NCBI RefSeq assembly: GCF_000378145.1
Contig: NZ_KB899277.1
Span: 186,001-250,000 of the forward strand
DNA length: 64,000 nucleotides
Reading direction: 5' to 3'
DNA from: Saccharibacillus kuerlensis DSM 22868
GTDB taxonomy: Bacteria > Bacillota > Bacilli > Paenibacillales > Paenibacillaceae
The notes beneath the pieces were generated by a model that was given only the letters and a program-made list of their open reading frames with translations, was not told the DNA's origin and did not search any database. Made by a program: the position numbers and the translations under genes. This document shows positions 1 to 8,920 of the stretch, piece by piece (within the stretch, counting starts at the first letter, position 1; each line of letters starts with the position of its first letter).

Positions 1-26
1 GAGATAGCATTGCGAAATGCTTATTT

Positions 27-992
27 TTAAGACGTTGAGAATGCTGCGTGACGGGCCAAAAACTCCATCGCCAAACGATTTTGTCCATCTGATACCCAAT
101 GTCCATCGAACGGGTACACCTTCATTTCTTTTTCCGAAGCAATCCGGTTGTATGCCGCATATACCGTCTCCGGCATACAGCACGGATCTTTGAGTCCGCA
201 TGATATCATAATCGGAATCTTGATCCGCGGCGCGAGATTCAAGTTATCAAAATAACTCAGCGTATGCAGGACCGAATTCAAATGTTCCGGATGCTTGCTG
301 ACGAATTCCGCCGCTTCGGACAGCGAGCTGTTGGAATTCAGAATCCCGAAATCCATATGACACATGTTTGGAATATGTGCGACTGCGGCTTTCGGTACAG
401 AGCTTAGTGCGGAGACGATCAGCGCAAGACCCCCTCCCTGACTTCCGCCAATGAGAAAAATACGGTTCGGATCGCTTTCTGGCTGCGCTGACGCCCATTC
501 CGCCGCACGGATCGCATCCAATGTAATCGCTCGATAATAAGCGGTCTCACGGTCCAAAATCCCTGGTGTCAGCCAGCCTTTGACTGCGCCATAAGGTTGC
601 TCCAACCGAGTTCCCGTATCTCCACTCTGACCGCGTATATCAATGGACAGCACAGCAAATCCCATCAGGATGTAATGGGCAAAATGCTCCGGCATCCCTT
701 TGCTGCCTCCGTATCCGTGGTAGTGGACCACACAGGGAAATTGTTCTTCATTTGATGACTTGGGAGTCAAATACCAGGCATGCAGCGGCGTATCATCCGC
801 TCCCTCGTAAGTCGTCCGATACACATTCATTCCGCTCATCGGAGTATGAACAAGCTCTCTCGTTCCATTCAACGGCTTATTCGAGTAATCGGCCAATGTC
901 TTTTCCCAAAATTCATCAAGATCCGCCGGTGCGGTCAGACAGGGATTATACCGCTCCAACTCTTGAATTCGCGCTTCAATCGCATGAGTCAT
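27..992 (-). CDS. cah: Cephalosporin-C deacetylase / acetylxylan esterase (CE7-type)
   Basis: Predicted cytoplasmic carbohydrate esterase of the AXE1/CE7 family, which removes acetyl groups from short xylo-oligosaccharides and cephalosporin C. The 321-residue alpha/beta hydrolase has the nucleophile elbow GGSQGG (Ser184), an Asp in SCGLKDP near 275 and a His in DGHWVSDG near 303, in the expected triad order, and an RGQSGD oxyanion segment. Length matches the family (about 320). The start is the ATG at 992, with GGAAGG six bases upstream; an in-frame ATG at 1013 would overlap the ribosome site. It follows the macro-domain gene by 36 bp on the same strand, so the two are probably cotranscribed. 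The natural substrate is inferred; the other glycan genes of the window are 9 kb away. Confidence 0.9.
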   Translation of the reverse strand: MTHAIEARIQELERYNPCLTAPADLDEFWEKTLADYSNKPLNGTRELVHTPMSGMNVYRTTYEGADDTPLHAWYLTPKSSNEEQFPCVVHYHGYGGSKGMPEHFAHYILMGFAVLSIDIRGQSGDTGTRLEQPYGAVKGWLTPGILDRETAYYRAITLDAIRAAEWASAQPESDPNRIFLIGGSQGGGLALIVSALSSVPKAAVAHIPNMCHMDFGILNSNSSLSEAAEFVSKHPEHLNSVLHTLSYFDNLNLAPRIKIPIMISCGLKDPCCMPETVYAAYNRIASEKEMKVYPFDGHWVSDGQNRLAMEFLARHAAFSTS

Positions 993-1028
993 TGCCATCC
1001 TTCCTCTCTGCATCTCCTTTATCGGTCC

Positions 1029-1589
1029 TCAACTTTCTTGCTCCAGGAGCTGCCGGTATATTCGTTCATTTTCTTCATCATAACAAACAAAAGCGACTTC
1101 TTGCGGACACACTTCATCATTTCCATTAGTCGACGTTCGCAGCAGGTCAAGTACAGCTGACAAAGCCGCTTTCGCCGCCGCTTCCTTCGGATAGCCGTAA
1201 ATACCCGTAGAAATATTCGGGAAAGCGATTCGCTGCGCCCCTGCTGCACAAGCCTCTTCAATCGAACGAAGGTAGCAGCTTTTCAACAGTTCTTCTTCCC
1301 GATCCTGGCCGCCCCGGTATACAGGTCCAACTGTGTGTACAACAATTTTCGCCGGAAGCCGTCCAGCTGTCGTGACCACCGCATCCCCCGTATCGCAGCC
1401 GCCCTGTCGATCTCGGATCTTGTGGCATTCTGCCAGAATGGCGGGACCGCCAGCTCGATGAATCGCACCGTCTACACCGCCGCCGCCAAGCAGCGACGAA
1501 TTGGCCGCATTGACGATAGCGTCCGTTTCATAACGAGTGATATCTCCGCGAACGATTTTGACCGCTGTCCCGTTTATCATGCTCTCCAT
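1029..1589 (-). CDS. Macro domain protein, probable O-acetyl-ADP-ribose deacetylase
   Basis: A stand-alone macro domain of 186 residues, the size of E. coli YmdB. These proteins bind ADP-ribose and hydrolyse O-acetyl-ADP-ribose or remove ADP-ribose from proteins. Visible hallmarks are the GDIT strand (15-18), [19 protein letters not shown] (26-44) with the catalytic Asn/Asp-type residues of MacroD-like enzymes, and STGIYGYP, the phosphate-binding loop. The reading frame is open to 1673, but the ATG at 1589 is chosen because GGGAGG lies 9 bases upstream and the conserved domain begins right after it. It precedes the acetyl esterase gene by 36 bp. No sirtuin or ADP-ribosyltransferase gene is adjacent. 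Confidence 0.9.
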   Translation of the reverse strand: MESMINGTAVKIVRGDITRYETDAIVNAANSSLLGGGGVDGAIHRAGGPAILAECHKIRDRQGGCDTGDAVVTTAGRLPAKIVVHTVGPVYRGGQDREEELLKSCYLRSIEEACAAGAQRIAFPNISTGIYGYPKEAAAKAALSAVLDLLRTSTNGNDEVCPQEVAFVCYDEENERIYRQLLEQES

Positions 1590-1675
1590 AGATGATAACC
1601 TCCCAAATCGGATTCTAACGTAAACCTTACCCGAATGTGGTCCTGCTGCAGCGGCAGTCTCATCTATGGACAAGA

Positions 1676-2146
1676 TTAGGACACCAGATTGCGATCAAAC
1701 TGTTCGAATCGGGTCCCTTTGAATGTCAGCATTCCCCGATCATCTTCGCCTATAATTCCGTACTGTTCGCCGGATACTTCGAATTCTTTCCGCTCTCCGG
1801 TTTCCAGTTCAAAAGCCACATGATAAACTGTTCTGACCCGAAACTCTCCGCCGCCCTGCATTTCGGTACGCTTGCCGAATACACGCGCCGGCAGCGTCGA
1901 AACGCCTGCCGCGTTGTTGTTTCTTTTTTCTCTCATTGATTTGATGATGGTAGAGCCAATACCCAACACAAAGACAGATACAACCAGCAGCATGATAACG
2001 AGAAAAGGAATGACAAACCACAGCGGCGCACCGTCAAAAAAACCAGAAATCTCGCTCATAATCCCGGCTTCCTCGGGAACGACATGCACGATATCTCCAT
2101 TAACATCTTCGATAAACTCGCCCTCATTAAAAGGATCTTGTTCCAT
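1676..2146 (-). CDS. DUF2500-family membrane protein
   Basis: A 156-residue protein with an acidic N-terminal stretch of about 40 residues, one clear membrane segment (about 43-65, rich in V, L, I and F) followed by a basic KSMREKR stop-transfer, then a soluble beta-rich domain. The tail pattern ([10 protein letters not shown]..., [40 protein letters not shown]) is that of DUF2500 proteins such as E. coli YhhM. No function is established for the family. The start ATG has AAGGAGG eight bases upstream. It ends 87 bp before the macro-domain start and could be the first gene of that operon; no terminator is seen between them. Confidence 0.85.
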   Translation of the reverse strand: MEQDPFNEGEFIEDVNGDIVHVVPEEAGIMSEISGFFDGAPLWFVIPFLVIMLLVVSVFVLGIGSTIIKSMREKRNNNAAGVSTLPARVFGKRTEMQGGGEFRVRTVYHVAFELETGERKEFEVSGEQYGIIGEDDRGMLTFKGTRFEQFDRNLVS

Positions 2147-2237
2147 ATCTCTTCCTCCTTGCCCTTATATACTCACTTCATAAGATGCTTGCTTAATTAA
2201 GGAACGCAGTCAGGAACGATCAAGTTTCTTTTTCCGC

Positions 2238-2292
2238 AAAAAAACTACCGGCCAGCGAACCGAAGGAGTTCGGTAAGCTGGCTGGTAGTTTT
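2238..2292 (-). terminator. Intrinsic terminator of the DsbA-like gene
   Basis: A 13-bp stem (ACTACCGGCCAGC at 2244-2256 against GCTGGCTGGTAGT at 2277-2289), followed on the minus strand by a T run (A run at 2238-2243). It lies directly after the stop of the thioredoxin-fold gene. Confidence 0.85.
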
Positions 2293-2315
2293 GCTCAAAA
2301 GTTTCGAATATTCAA

Positions 2316-3137
2316 TTATTTCGCTTTAGCTGCTTCGACCGCCGCTTCTACGTTTGCAAGCGTCGGATTATCGACTTTCTCGCCGTTAACAAAGATTGTC
2401 GGCGTACCCGTGATTTTGCTGTCGTTTCCAGCTTTGACGTCGGCGTCGACGTCAGCCTGGTACGTTTTGTTTTTCAGATCTTTCGTGAACTTCTCAATAT
2501 CGGCATCCGGCACGCTTTCCTTCACCAGATCAACAATGTAATCTTCCGTGATCCAGTTTTCCTTCACCTTAGTCGTATCCTGGTTCGCGTATACGGCTTT
2601 GTAGTAAGGCCAGAAATAGTCCGGATTTTGTTCGTACAGCGATTGTCCGCCCAGAGCCAGAAGTGTGGAATCGGCGGCCAAGAATGGATAGTCCGCAAAC
2701 TGGAACGAAGCCTCATTTGTATCGAGGTATTTGGTCTGCAGTTCAGGCAGTACCGTTTCCGACCAGATCTTGCAGTCCGGGCATTTATAATCGCCAAACT
2801 CCACAATCTTGACATTCGAATCCGGATTGCCCAGTGTCGGCTGATTGGATGCATCGTAATTGGTCAATACAACCGATTCCGTCGTCTGTGCCGAATCGGT
2901 CGGCTGGGTTTCCCCTGCTTTGGTCAGTACATAAATCAGCACCATCAGCACCACAACAAGGCCGACAAAGCCCAAAGCGATGACGCCCAGATTGCTCTTC
3001 TTGCGCTTCGATCCCGACGTCCATTGGGAAGCCGATGCATTTTGGTTCTGCGGCTTCGGTCTCGGAGCTCCCCCCGTGTTTTTCGCAGCATTTTGCGGCT
3101 TACCCTTTTTCGGTGCCGGCTTTTTGTTTTTGCTCAT
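2316..3137 (-). CDS. Membrane-anchored DsbA-like thioredoxin-fold protein
   Basis: A 273-residue protein with a long basic, Pro/Asn-rich cytoplasmic N-terminus (1-48), a single membrane anchor (about 50-71) and an extracellular DsbA-type thioredoxin domain. The active site is [12 protein letters not shown] with Cys119-Pro-Asp-Cys122, and the cis-Pro loop is [10 protein letters not shown] near the C-terminus. The family (Thioredoxin_4, BdbD-like) forms or rearranges disulfides in exported proteins. The start at 3137 has AAGGGG upstream; an in-frame codon at 3176 adds 13 residues without a ribosome site. No DsbB/BdbC-type quinone reductase gene lies next to it, so an oxidase or reductase role cannot be decided. 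Confidence 0.88.
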   Translation of the reverse strand: MSKNKKPAPKKGKPQNAAKNTGGAPRPKPQNQNASASQWTSGSKRKKSNLGVIALGFVGLVVVLMVLIYVLTKAGETQPTDSAQTTESVVLTNYDASNQPTLGNPDSNVKIVEFGDYKCPDCKIWSETVLPELQTKYLDTNEASFQFADYPFLAADSTLLALGGQSLYEQNPDYFWPYYKAVYANQDTTKVKENWITEDYIVDLVKESVPDADIEKFTKDLKNKTYQADVDADVKAGNDSKITGTPTIFVNGEKVDNPTLANVEAAVEAAKAK

Positions 3138-3374
3138 CCCTTTTCCCCTTATCTTCAAAGTTTGCCTGCTTGCCATTCGGCCCTGAAAACCGACATCCGC
3201 AGGCTCGACTGCCTTACATTATATCGAGTTTTGACGGTTAGGTTCAAGCTTACAAGCATCATGCGTAAAAATAATGCGTCAAAATTGCTTAAAATGGGGA
3301 AAAAATTGGGTAGGGGAATTTCGATGCCTTTCGGCATCCTAAAGAATTCCCAATTTACACGAGGAGGAATTGAC

Positions 3375-4055
3375 GTGAAATTTTTCTTGGACACCGGTAA
3401 TCTGGAAGAAATCAAGCGGATTGTCCGCTTGGGTTTGGTGGATGGCGTAACGACGAACCCTTCGCTTATCGCAAAAGAAGGCCGCCAGTTCAAGGACGTC
3501 ATCAAGGAAATCACGGCAATCGTTCCCGGTCCCGTTAGTGCGGAGGTCGTATCGCTCAAAGGCGATGAAATGCTCGAAGAAGCTATGGAGATCTCGCAGT
3601 GGGCCCCGAACGTAGTCATCAAGCTGCCGATGACGGAAGAGGGTCTATACGCCTGCCATCAGCTGACGCAAAAAGGTATTAAGACCAACGTAACGCTGAT
3701 CTTCTCGGCCGCGCAAGGTCTTATGGCTGCCAAGGCGGGTGCCACATTTATCAGCCCGTTCATTGGACGCCTTGACGACATCGGTCTGGAAGGTATGCAG
3801 CTGATCAGCGATCTACGCAGCATGCTCGATATTCACGGCCTCAAATCCGAGATTATCGCAGCCAGCATCCGCAATATCGGCCATGTTCAGCAGGCAGCGC
3901 TCGCAGGTGCGCATATCGCGACCATCCCGGGTTCCATTCTGCCGAAGCTGTGGGGACACCCACTGACCGACAAAGGTATCGAGCAGTTCCTGAAAGACTG
4001 GGAAAGCGTTCCACAGGCCGCGGAAGCAGTCAAAGAAGAAGCTAACACCAAGTAA
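3375..4055 (+). CDS. tal: Transaldolase (small TalC/Fsa-type subfamily)
   Basis: A 226-residue single-domain TIM-barrel enzyme of the TalC/Fsa group, expected to act in the pentose phosphate pathway by moving dihydroxyacetone units between sugar phosphates. The Schiff-base lysine is Lys83 in NVVIKLPMT. The N-terminal motif LDTGNLEEI and the GVTTNPS loop are conserved. Glu57 (SAEVVS) sits where fructose-6-phosphate aldolase has Gln59, which favours true transaldolase over Fsa. The start is a GTG at 3375 with GAGGAGGAA just upstream. The open frame extends back to 2628, but that part lies across the divergent gene and is not coding. It ends at a strong terminator. Confidence 0.92.
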   Translation: MKFFLDTGNLEEIKRIVRLGLVDGVTTNPSLIAKEGRQFKDVIKEITAIVPGPVSAEVVSLKGDEMLEEAMEISQWAPNVVIKLPMTEEGLYACHQLTQKGIKTNVTLIFSAAQGLMAAKAGATFISPFIGRLDDIGLEGMQLISDLRSMLDIHGLKSEIIAASIRNIGHVQQAALAGAHIATIPGSILPKLWGHPLTDKGIEQFLKDWESVPQAAEAVKEEANTK

Positions 4056-4092
4056 GAAGCTGCTGATTTAAACCAAATAGCTGTCCGACGTA

Positions 4093-4127
4093 AAGAAGCC
4101 CGCTCCTCAAGGAGCGGGCTTCTTTAT
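4093..4127. terminator. Bidirectional intrinsic terminator
   Basis: A 14-bp GC-rich stem (AAGAAGCCCGCTCC at 4093-4106 against GGAGCGGGCTTCTT at 4111-4124) with a four-base loop, between the converging transaldolase and DUF418 genes. Confidence 0.85.
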
Positions 4128-4161
4128 GTTCACCGAATCAAAAGCGTCTTTCTTCTAATAC

Positions 4162-5400
4162 TTACGAAGCTTGACCTCTCTCCTCCGGCAGCGTCAAATC
4201 TTTCCTCGGCTTTCTCGGCTGGCCTTTCCAAGACAGGTAAGTCCAGATACGCAGCACTTTCTCAACCGGCCCTGTTTTGAACCTTTTTAAATACAGCGGG
4301 CTGAGCCACAGCTGAACCGCATAAACGGCCAATACAATAACGGCTCCGACAAACACACCAGCCCGACCAAACAGCCCTAACCCGTACCCATAAAAGATTG
4401 TTGTACAGATCACCGTTTGCAATAGGTAATTGGTCAGCGACAGTTTGCCTACCGCCTCGAAGTTTTGCAGCAGAGAGAACCGCCGAACAGTTGTGTAAAG
4501 CAGTGCAAAAGCGTAAATATAACCAAGCGCAAGCAGCGTCCCTCCGAGAAGATCGCCTAGACCGAGGCCCGGCAGCGTCCCTGTGAAAAAGCGAGGTGCC
4601 AGTACGCTGAAAGCTTTCAGAATCAAGCCGAGTGCAATAAAGATTGCAGCTCGCTGCGCATAGGTTCTGTGCATCGTCTGCGGATTATCGAATGTGCCTC
4701 TTTTTGCGGCTCTCATTCCCAGAAGAAACATCGGCGCAATCAAAATGGGCGCAAATAGAATTCCAACAAGCATTACGCTGCTTTCTTCTTCACTGAACAT
4801 CGCTGCATGATTGCGGAAGTTCATGATTTCCAAGTAAGTTCCGCTGCCATAGACATCCCGGCTCTGCATAATGTAGCTGCGTGTATGGGATGAAGACTCC
4901 GCAGTAGACTCCTCCAGATTGACCGGCACCATACCGATTGCTCCCATGACGGTCAACAGCAGCACAGACCAGACCAGCAGCGTCTTCGGCTTGCGGTTCA
5001 GAAACAGCAGTAGGAAAAAGCCGGTTGCTCCATAAAACGTCAAAATATCGCCTTCCCACAGAAACGTCGCGTGCAGCATTCCGATGCCGATCAACAGCAG
5101 AAAACGCCGGGCCAGATGACATTTGGGCCGCAAGTCACGCGCCTGCAGGCTGTCCGACAGTTTGACTATGCCGAAGCCGAACATGTAAGCGAAGATCGGC
5201 ATAAAACTGCCCACTACCGCAATAAATAGAAAAGAATGAAACGCCAAGTCTGCTCCTTCGATACCAAACAGCTTCGGCTCGCTTTCCCCAAGTATCCCGT
5301 ACTGAAAGATCAACATGTTGGCTAGAATGATACCTGCTAGGCTGAACCCTCTCAATCCATCGATCAATTGAACCCGTTTTGTCGATTTGTTCACTTTCAT
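4162..5400 (-). CDS. DUF418-domain polytopic membrane protein
   Basis: A 412-residue integral membrane protein with about nine to ten hydrophobic segments. The start QLIDGLRGFSLAGIILANM is the heparan-alpha-glucosaminide acetyltransferase-like/YeiB N-terminus, and the second half carries the DUF418 pattern (GKLSLTNYLLQT, YGYGLGL, VQLWLSPLYLKRFKTGPVEKVLRIWTY). Acyl transfer across the membrane is suspected for the family, but no substrate is known. The ATG at 5400 is chosen over two upstream Met codons because AGGTAGAGGTG precedes it. It is divergent from the two-component system at 5564, and the shared 163-bp region contains tandem repeats that may be that regulator's operator. Confidence 0.85.
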   Translation of the reverse strand: MKVNKSTKRVQLIDGLRGFSLAGIILANMLIFQYGILGESEPKLFGIEGADLAFHSFLFIAVVGSFMPIFAYMFGFGIVKLSDSLQARDLRPKCHLARRFLLLIGIGMLHATFLWEGDILTFYGATGFFLLLFLNRKPKTLLVWSVLLLTVMGAIGMVPVNLEESTAESSSHTRSYIMQSRDVYGSGTYLEIMNFRNHAAMFSEEESSVMLVGILFAPILIAPMFLLGMRAAKRGTFDNPQTMHRTYAQRAAIFIALGLILKAFSVLAPRFFTGTLPGLGLGDLLGGTLLALGYIYAFALLYTTVRRFSLLQNFEAVGKLSLTNYLLQTVICTTIFYGYGLGLFGRAGVFVGAVIVLAVYAVQLWLSPLYLKRFKTGPVEKVLRIWTYLSWKGQPRKPRKDLTLPEERGQAS

Positions 5401-5451
5401 CACCTCTACCTTCAGCATAACCACACTCTCTAAAGAGACGTTAAAGCCTCT

Positions 5452-5509
5452 CTTAACGTTTGCTTAACAATGGGAAAAAGGGATCTGTGACTGTTTAACT
5501 TCCGTTAAG
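5452..5509. promoter_or_regulatory. Tandem direct repeats, candidate OmpR-type regulator operator
   Basis: CTTAAC occurs at 5452 and again at 5463, one helical turn (11 bp) apart. A second pair, TTTAAC at 5494 and GTTAAG at 5504, follows. Direct hexamers spaced 10-11 bp are the usual DNA target of OmpR/PhoB-type dimers. The site lies between the DUF418 gene and the response regulator, so autoregulation and co-regulation are plausible inferences. Confidence 0.5.
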
Positions 5510-5563
5510 GTTTCTCTGATACACTATTGAAAGCAACAAATGTACATAAGGAGGAATACAGCA

Positions 5564-6295
5564 ATGAATCAAGCCAGAATTCTGATCGTGGACGACGAAA
5601 AAGCGATCGTACAGATGATCGAGATCGTGCTGCGGAAGGAAGGCTTCAAACATATCGATACGGCGGGTTCCGCTGCGGAAGGTATGGCTCTGCTGCGGGA
5701 ACACGGTGCGGACGTCATCCTGCTGGATGTGATGCTGCCTGATCGAACCGGCTTTGAACTGGGTCCTCAGATTCGTGCTCTGACAGATGCGCATCTGATT
5801 TACCTGACGGCGCGGACAACCGATCTGGATCGGCTGACCGGCTTTGCGGTCGGCGGTGACGATTACGTCACCAAGCCGTTCAATCCGCTTGAGATTGCGG
5901 CCCGGATCAATGCGCGGCTGCGACGCTCATTGCCCGAGCAGCATATATCTAGCCCCCCAATGGCAGTCGAAGAAAGTTCGAGACAGCGTTATGATTTTGG
6001 CGGTTTTATTCTCGATGAAGGAGCGGGCGAGTTGCTGGTAAATGGACATCCCGTCCCTTGTCCCGCACAGGCTTATCAACTGCTGCTGTTTTTATGCCGC
6101 CATCCGAATATCGTTTTTTCGAAGTCGCAGCTGTACGAATCAGTCTGGGGGTTCAACGGATTCGGCGATGATAATACAGTGACGGTCCATATTCGAAAAA
6201 TCCGCGAGCGTATCGAATGTGATCCGGGTTCTCCGCGCTATTTGCTGACAGTCCGGGGACTTGGCTATAAGCTGGTAGAAGGCGACCGGACATGA
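5564..6295 (+). CDS. OmpR/PhoB-family response regulator
   Basis: A 243-residue two-domain response regulator. The receiver domain has acidic residues Asp10-Asp11, phospho-acceptor Asp55 (ILLDVMLPD) and Lys104 (VTKPF). The C-terminal half (about 140-243) is a winged helix with LCRHPNIVFSKSQLYESVWG, VTVHIRKIRERIE and YLLTVRGLGYKL, typical of OmpR/PhoB transcription factors. The ATG at 5564 has AAGGAGG nine bases upstream, and an earlier Met at 5540 has none. Its stop overlaps the kinase start by 4 bp (ATGA), so the two are translationally coupled. The target genes are unknown; the divergent DUF418 gene is the obvious candidate. Confidence 0.93.
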   Translation: MNQARILIVDDEKAIVQMIEIVLRKEGFKHIDTAGSAAEGMALLREHGADVILLDVMLPDRTGFELGPQIRALTDAHLIYLTARTTDLDRLTGFAVGGDDYVTKPFNPLEIAARINARLRRSLPEQHISSPPMAVEESSRQRYDFGGFILDEGAGELLVNGHPVPCPAQAYQLLLFLCRHPNIVFSKSQLYESVWGFNGFGDDNTVTVHIRKIRERIECDPGSPRYLLTVRGLGYKLVEGDRT

Positions 6296-8115
6296 AGAAA
6301 CAGGCCAAGATTAAGAGGGTTCGAATTGCGCGAAGGCTCGGCCTTCATTTTACAATCCAATTTCTTATGACGTGGCTGTCCGTAATTTTGACCATTTTCG
6401 TCTGTTTGTTCGCCATCCTCCATTACCTTGGCAACGAACAGCTGCGCAGCAGCTCTCCGGCCGGCATTCTAGAGTCGCTTTCTACAGAAGCAATCGTGAA
6501 TGACAACAGCGTCGAAATTCCGTCTTTTTGGCCGGAACAGCTCGTCGAACTGGAATATTGGCTGCAGATTGTCAACGATCAAGGAGAAGTCATCTACGCC
6601 TCTAACGTCCCGGAAGAGATTCCCGGCCGCTATACATCCTCCCAGCTGCTGCTCATCAATGACACCGGACGCTTGAACAAACATCGGCTCGCAACCTTTT
6701 ATGAAGACCTAGCCGGCATTCGAATCTTCTATCTTCTCGGGCGGGAAGACGTCAATGGAGAAATGCTCCGCGAATGGTTCAACGAATATGCGGAAGGCGG
6801 ACAAATTCCCGTTTCCGTTCAGACTTTGCTCGGGAATCAAGCCTCTAATCTGGGTGCCTCGCTTCGGGTGCTCGATAATAAGGGGCGTACCATACAGAGT
6901 ATCGGGAGCGATACGAATCTTGAAGCATACGGCGCATTGGATCTGATCAAGCTTCGCAACGCCCCGGGCAAATCAGATACGGAACTCGCTTACTATTACG
7001 ATCCCTTTTCCGAGTATACTTGGCTGCTGGAATGGCCTAAACCGAATACCCAAACAGCGAATCAGCCGATGTTCCGAACGCTTATTATCGTTTCGAGCAT
7101 TGTCGGCGGTTCCATTCTGCTGCTGACCTTCGGTGTATCCGCTTGGCATGGTTACCGGTACGGAGGTCCTTTACTCCTGTTCATGCGCGGCTTCGAACGT
7201 ATGGGCCGTGGCGAATACGAGCAGGTCTTCACGGAGAAGGAGCGCCGAAAAATTTTTCGCAAAAACGGACGTTTCCGCGCTCGTTACAAGCTGTATCGCG
7301 AGGTAATTGCCGGATTCTCCGATATGGCGGACGAACTCGCCCGTGCGCGTAACGAACGTCTGCGTCTGGAGCAGTCCCGTGAAGAATGGATGGCCGGCAT
7401 CTCACATGATCTGCGCACACCACTGGCAGCGGTACAGGGTTACGGTCATCTGCTGGAGAGCGGGCAGTTTCAATGGAGCAACGAAGAGCTGCGGAATATG
7501 GGCGGCGTCATCCGGGAAAAAAGTGGTTACATGCTGGAGCTGCTGCAGGATTTCTCGCTTACATTTGAGCTCAAGAACCATACGCCGGGCGAAAATCTGG
7601 AACCGCTCGAACTAAATGAATTCGTTCGGCGGACGGTGCTGCGTTACGTCAACGATGCCTCGCTGCACAATGCTGTCTTTGATTTTGAAGAAAATCAGAC
7701 GCCTGTCATTATTCTCGCAAACTCCAAATGGTTCCAAAGACTGCTCGACAACCTGATCTCAAACGCTGTCAAACATAACGATTCCGGTACGGAAATCGTA
7801 TTGTGTGTGAGGAAATGCGGGAATGAAGCGGTCATTGAAGTTCGAGACAACGGCAGCGGCATGGACGAGGAAACGAAGTCGCGCCTGTTCGACCGCTATT
7901 ATCGGGGAACCAACACCGACGAAGGAGTCGACGGTGCCGGTCTTGGCATGAGCATCGCCTACGCCGTCGTAACCGCACACAAGGGAACGATTACCGTAGA
8001 CTCCAAACCGGGTAAAGGCACTCTGATTATCTTAACATTCCCCTTAGCCCCTCTTCTGCCCGAAACCATTTCCGCAGACCAGCATAGGTTGGAGAAATCG
8101 AACCGAACGACTTAA
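6292..8115 (+). CDS. Membrane sensor histidine kinase
   Basis: A 607-residue kinase with two membrane segments (about 24-45 and 262-284) enclosing an extracellular sensor of about 215 residues, then a HAMP-like linker, a HisKA domain with His372 in GISHDLRTPLAAVQGYG, and a HATPase domain with the N box (LLDNLISNAVKHN), G1 (VRDNGSGMD) and G2 (GAGLGMSIAYAVV). It begins inside the stop of the response regulator gene and is its cognate kinase. The extracellular part contains no family motif that I recognise, so the signal is unknown. Transcription ends at the hairpin at 8121. Confidence 0.92.
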   Translation: MKKQAKIKRVRIARRLGLHFTIQFLMTWLSVILTIFVCLFAILHYLGNEQLRSSSPAGILESLSTEAIVNDNSVEIPSFWPEQLVELEYWLQIVNDQGEVIYASNVPEEIPGRYTSSQLLLINDTGRLNKHRLATFYEDLAGIRIFYLLGREDVNGEMLREWFNEYAEGGQIPVSVQTLLGNQASNLGASLRVLDNKGRTIQSIGSDTNLEAYGALDLIKLRNAPGKSDTELAYYYDPFSEYTWLLEWPKPNTQTANQPMFRTLIIVSSIVGGSILLLTFGVSAWHGYRYGGPLLLFMRGFERMGRGEYEQVFTEKERRKIFRKNGRFRARYKLYREVIAGFSDMADELARARNERLRLEQSREEWMAGISHDLRTPLAAVQGYGHLLESGQFQWSNEELRNMGGVIREKSGYMLELLQDFSLTFELKNHTPGENLEPLELNEFVRRTVLRYVNDASLHNAVFDFEENQTPVIILANSKWFQRLLDNLISNAVKHNDSGTEIVLCVRKCGNEAVIEVRDNGSGMDEETKSRLFDRYYRGTNTDEGVDGAGLGMSIAYAVVTAHKGTITVDSKPGKGTLIILTFPLAPLLPETISADQHRLEKSNRTT

Positions 8116-8120
8116 AATTC

Positions 8121-8175
8121 ACATTGAAAAAGTGCGCGTTCTTCTTTCGAATAAGAAGAGAATGCGCACTTTTTC
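8121..8175 (+). terminator. Intrinsic terminator after the two-component system
   Basis: A long stem pairs AAAAAGTGCGCGTTCTTCT with AGAAGAGAATGCGCACTTTTT across a short TTCGAATA loop, ending in a T run. It follows the histidine kinase stop by a few bases. Confidence 0.85.
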
Positions 8176-8203
8176 GAAATCCAATTTTTCGTCCATTAGA
8201 CAT

Positions 8204-8232
8204 TTGACACCGCTTTCTGAACTTCGTATACT
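8204..8232 (+). promoter_or_regulatory. Sigma-A promoter of the marR gene
   Basis: TTGACA at 8204-8209, a 17-bp spacer and TATACT at 8227-8232. Transcription would begin near 8239. This excludes the TTG at 8232 as a translation start and supports the downstream TTG at 8313. Confidence 0.8.
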
Positions 8233-8312
8233 TGCCTGAGCAAGCAGCAAAGTCAGAACAAGCAGGCCGGCCTTCTAAGGCAGAAAACGGCCGCTTTAGA
8301 GGAGGGCTCCCC

Positions 8313-8801
8313 TTGTCTCAACCGCAAGATTCGATCGGGTTTCAATTGGGTGTGATCTACCGCAAAGTCAGCAACCGTCTTGCCGCTCGGCTCAAAGATT
8401 ATGATTTGACCCCTGAGCAGTGGTCCGTCATGTGCTGTATTTGCTTCAAAGAAGGCATGAACCAAAAAGAGATTGCCGAACGTACGGTAAAGGATCAGCC
8501 GACCGTTACCCGTATCCTTAATGTGCTGCACCGCAAGGGGCTGATTATGCGCAGCAGCGACCATGCGGATCGCCGTGCCTATCTGATTTTCCCGACCGAC
8601 AAAGGCCGTCAAATTACGGAGGAGACGTCGGTCATTGAACGTCATCATAACGAAGCCATGATTGAAGATTTTACACCCGAACAGCTTGAGCTGCTGCTTG
8701 AAGCATTCCGTAAAATCGAACGCAACGCGGAGCGCTACGAAGACGGAAGTTCTGGAGATGGAAGTTCTGTAGAAGAGCCGAATGTCACTGAACCGTTTTG
8801 A
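8313..8801 (+). CDS. MarR-family transcriptional regulator
   Basis: A 162-residue winged-helix regulator of the MarR family. The helix-turn-helix region is MNQKEIAERTVKDQPTVTRILNVLHRKGLIMR, followed by the wing SSDHADRRAYLIFPTDKG. MarR proteins are dimeric, usually repress adjacent genes and are released by small ligands. The start is a TTG at 8313, preceded by GAGGAGGG and lying downstream of the predicted transcription start. It is monocistronic: a terminator follows and the next gene converges on it, so its targets are not evident from position. The C-terminal SSGDGSSVEEPN tail is low complexity. Confidence 0.9.
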   Translation: MSQPQDSIGFQLGVIYRKVSNRLAARLKDYDLTPEQWSVMCCICFKEGMNQKEIAERTVKDQPTVTRILNVLHRKGLIMRSSDHADRRAYLIFPTDKGRQITEETSVIERHHNEAMIEDFTPEQLELLLEAFRKIERNAERYEDGSSGDGSSVEEPNVTEPF

Positions 8802-8885
8802 TCTTCTCAAAAAGTTCAAACAGAGAACCTATTCGCTATTCGCAGTTTGCATACAAGACGCAATCAGCCGGGTTCACTGTGCAAA

Positions 8886-8920
8886 TGAAAAAGCGTTCAG
8901 CTCAGTGCCGACGCTTTTTC
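8886..8920 (+). terminator. Intrinsic terminator of marR, overlapping the end of the convergent gene
   Basis: GAAAAAGCGT (8887-8896) pairs with ACGCTTTTTC (8910-8919). The right arm lies inside the last codons of the convergent metallo-hydrolase gene, whose stop is at 8902. Confidence 0.7.

Noticed and set aside
2628-3374. N-terminal extension of transaldolase over the DsbA-like gene
   Set aside because: The GTG at 3375 has a strong ribosome site and the extension crosses a gene on the other strand; the family starts at this GTG.
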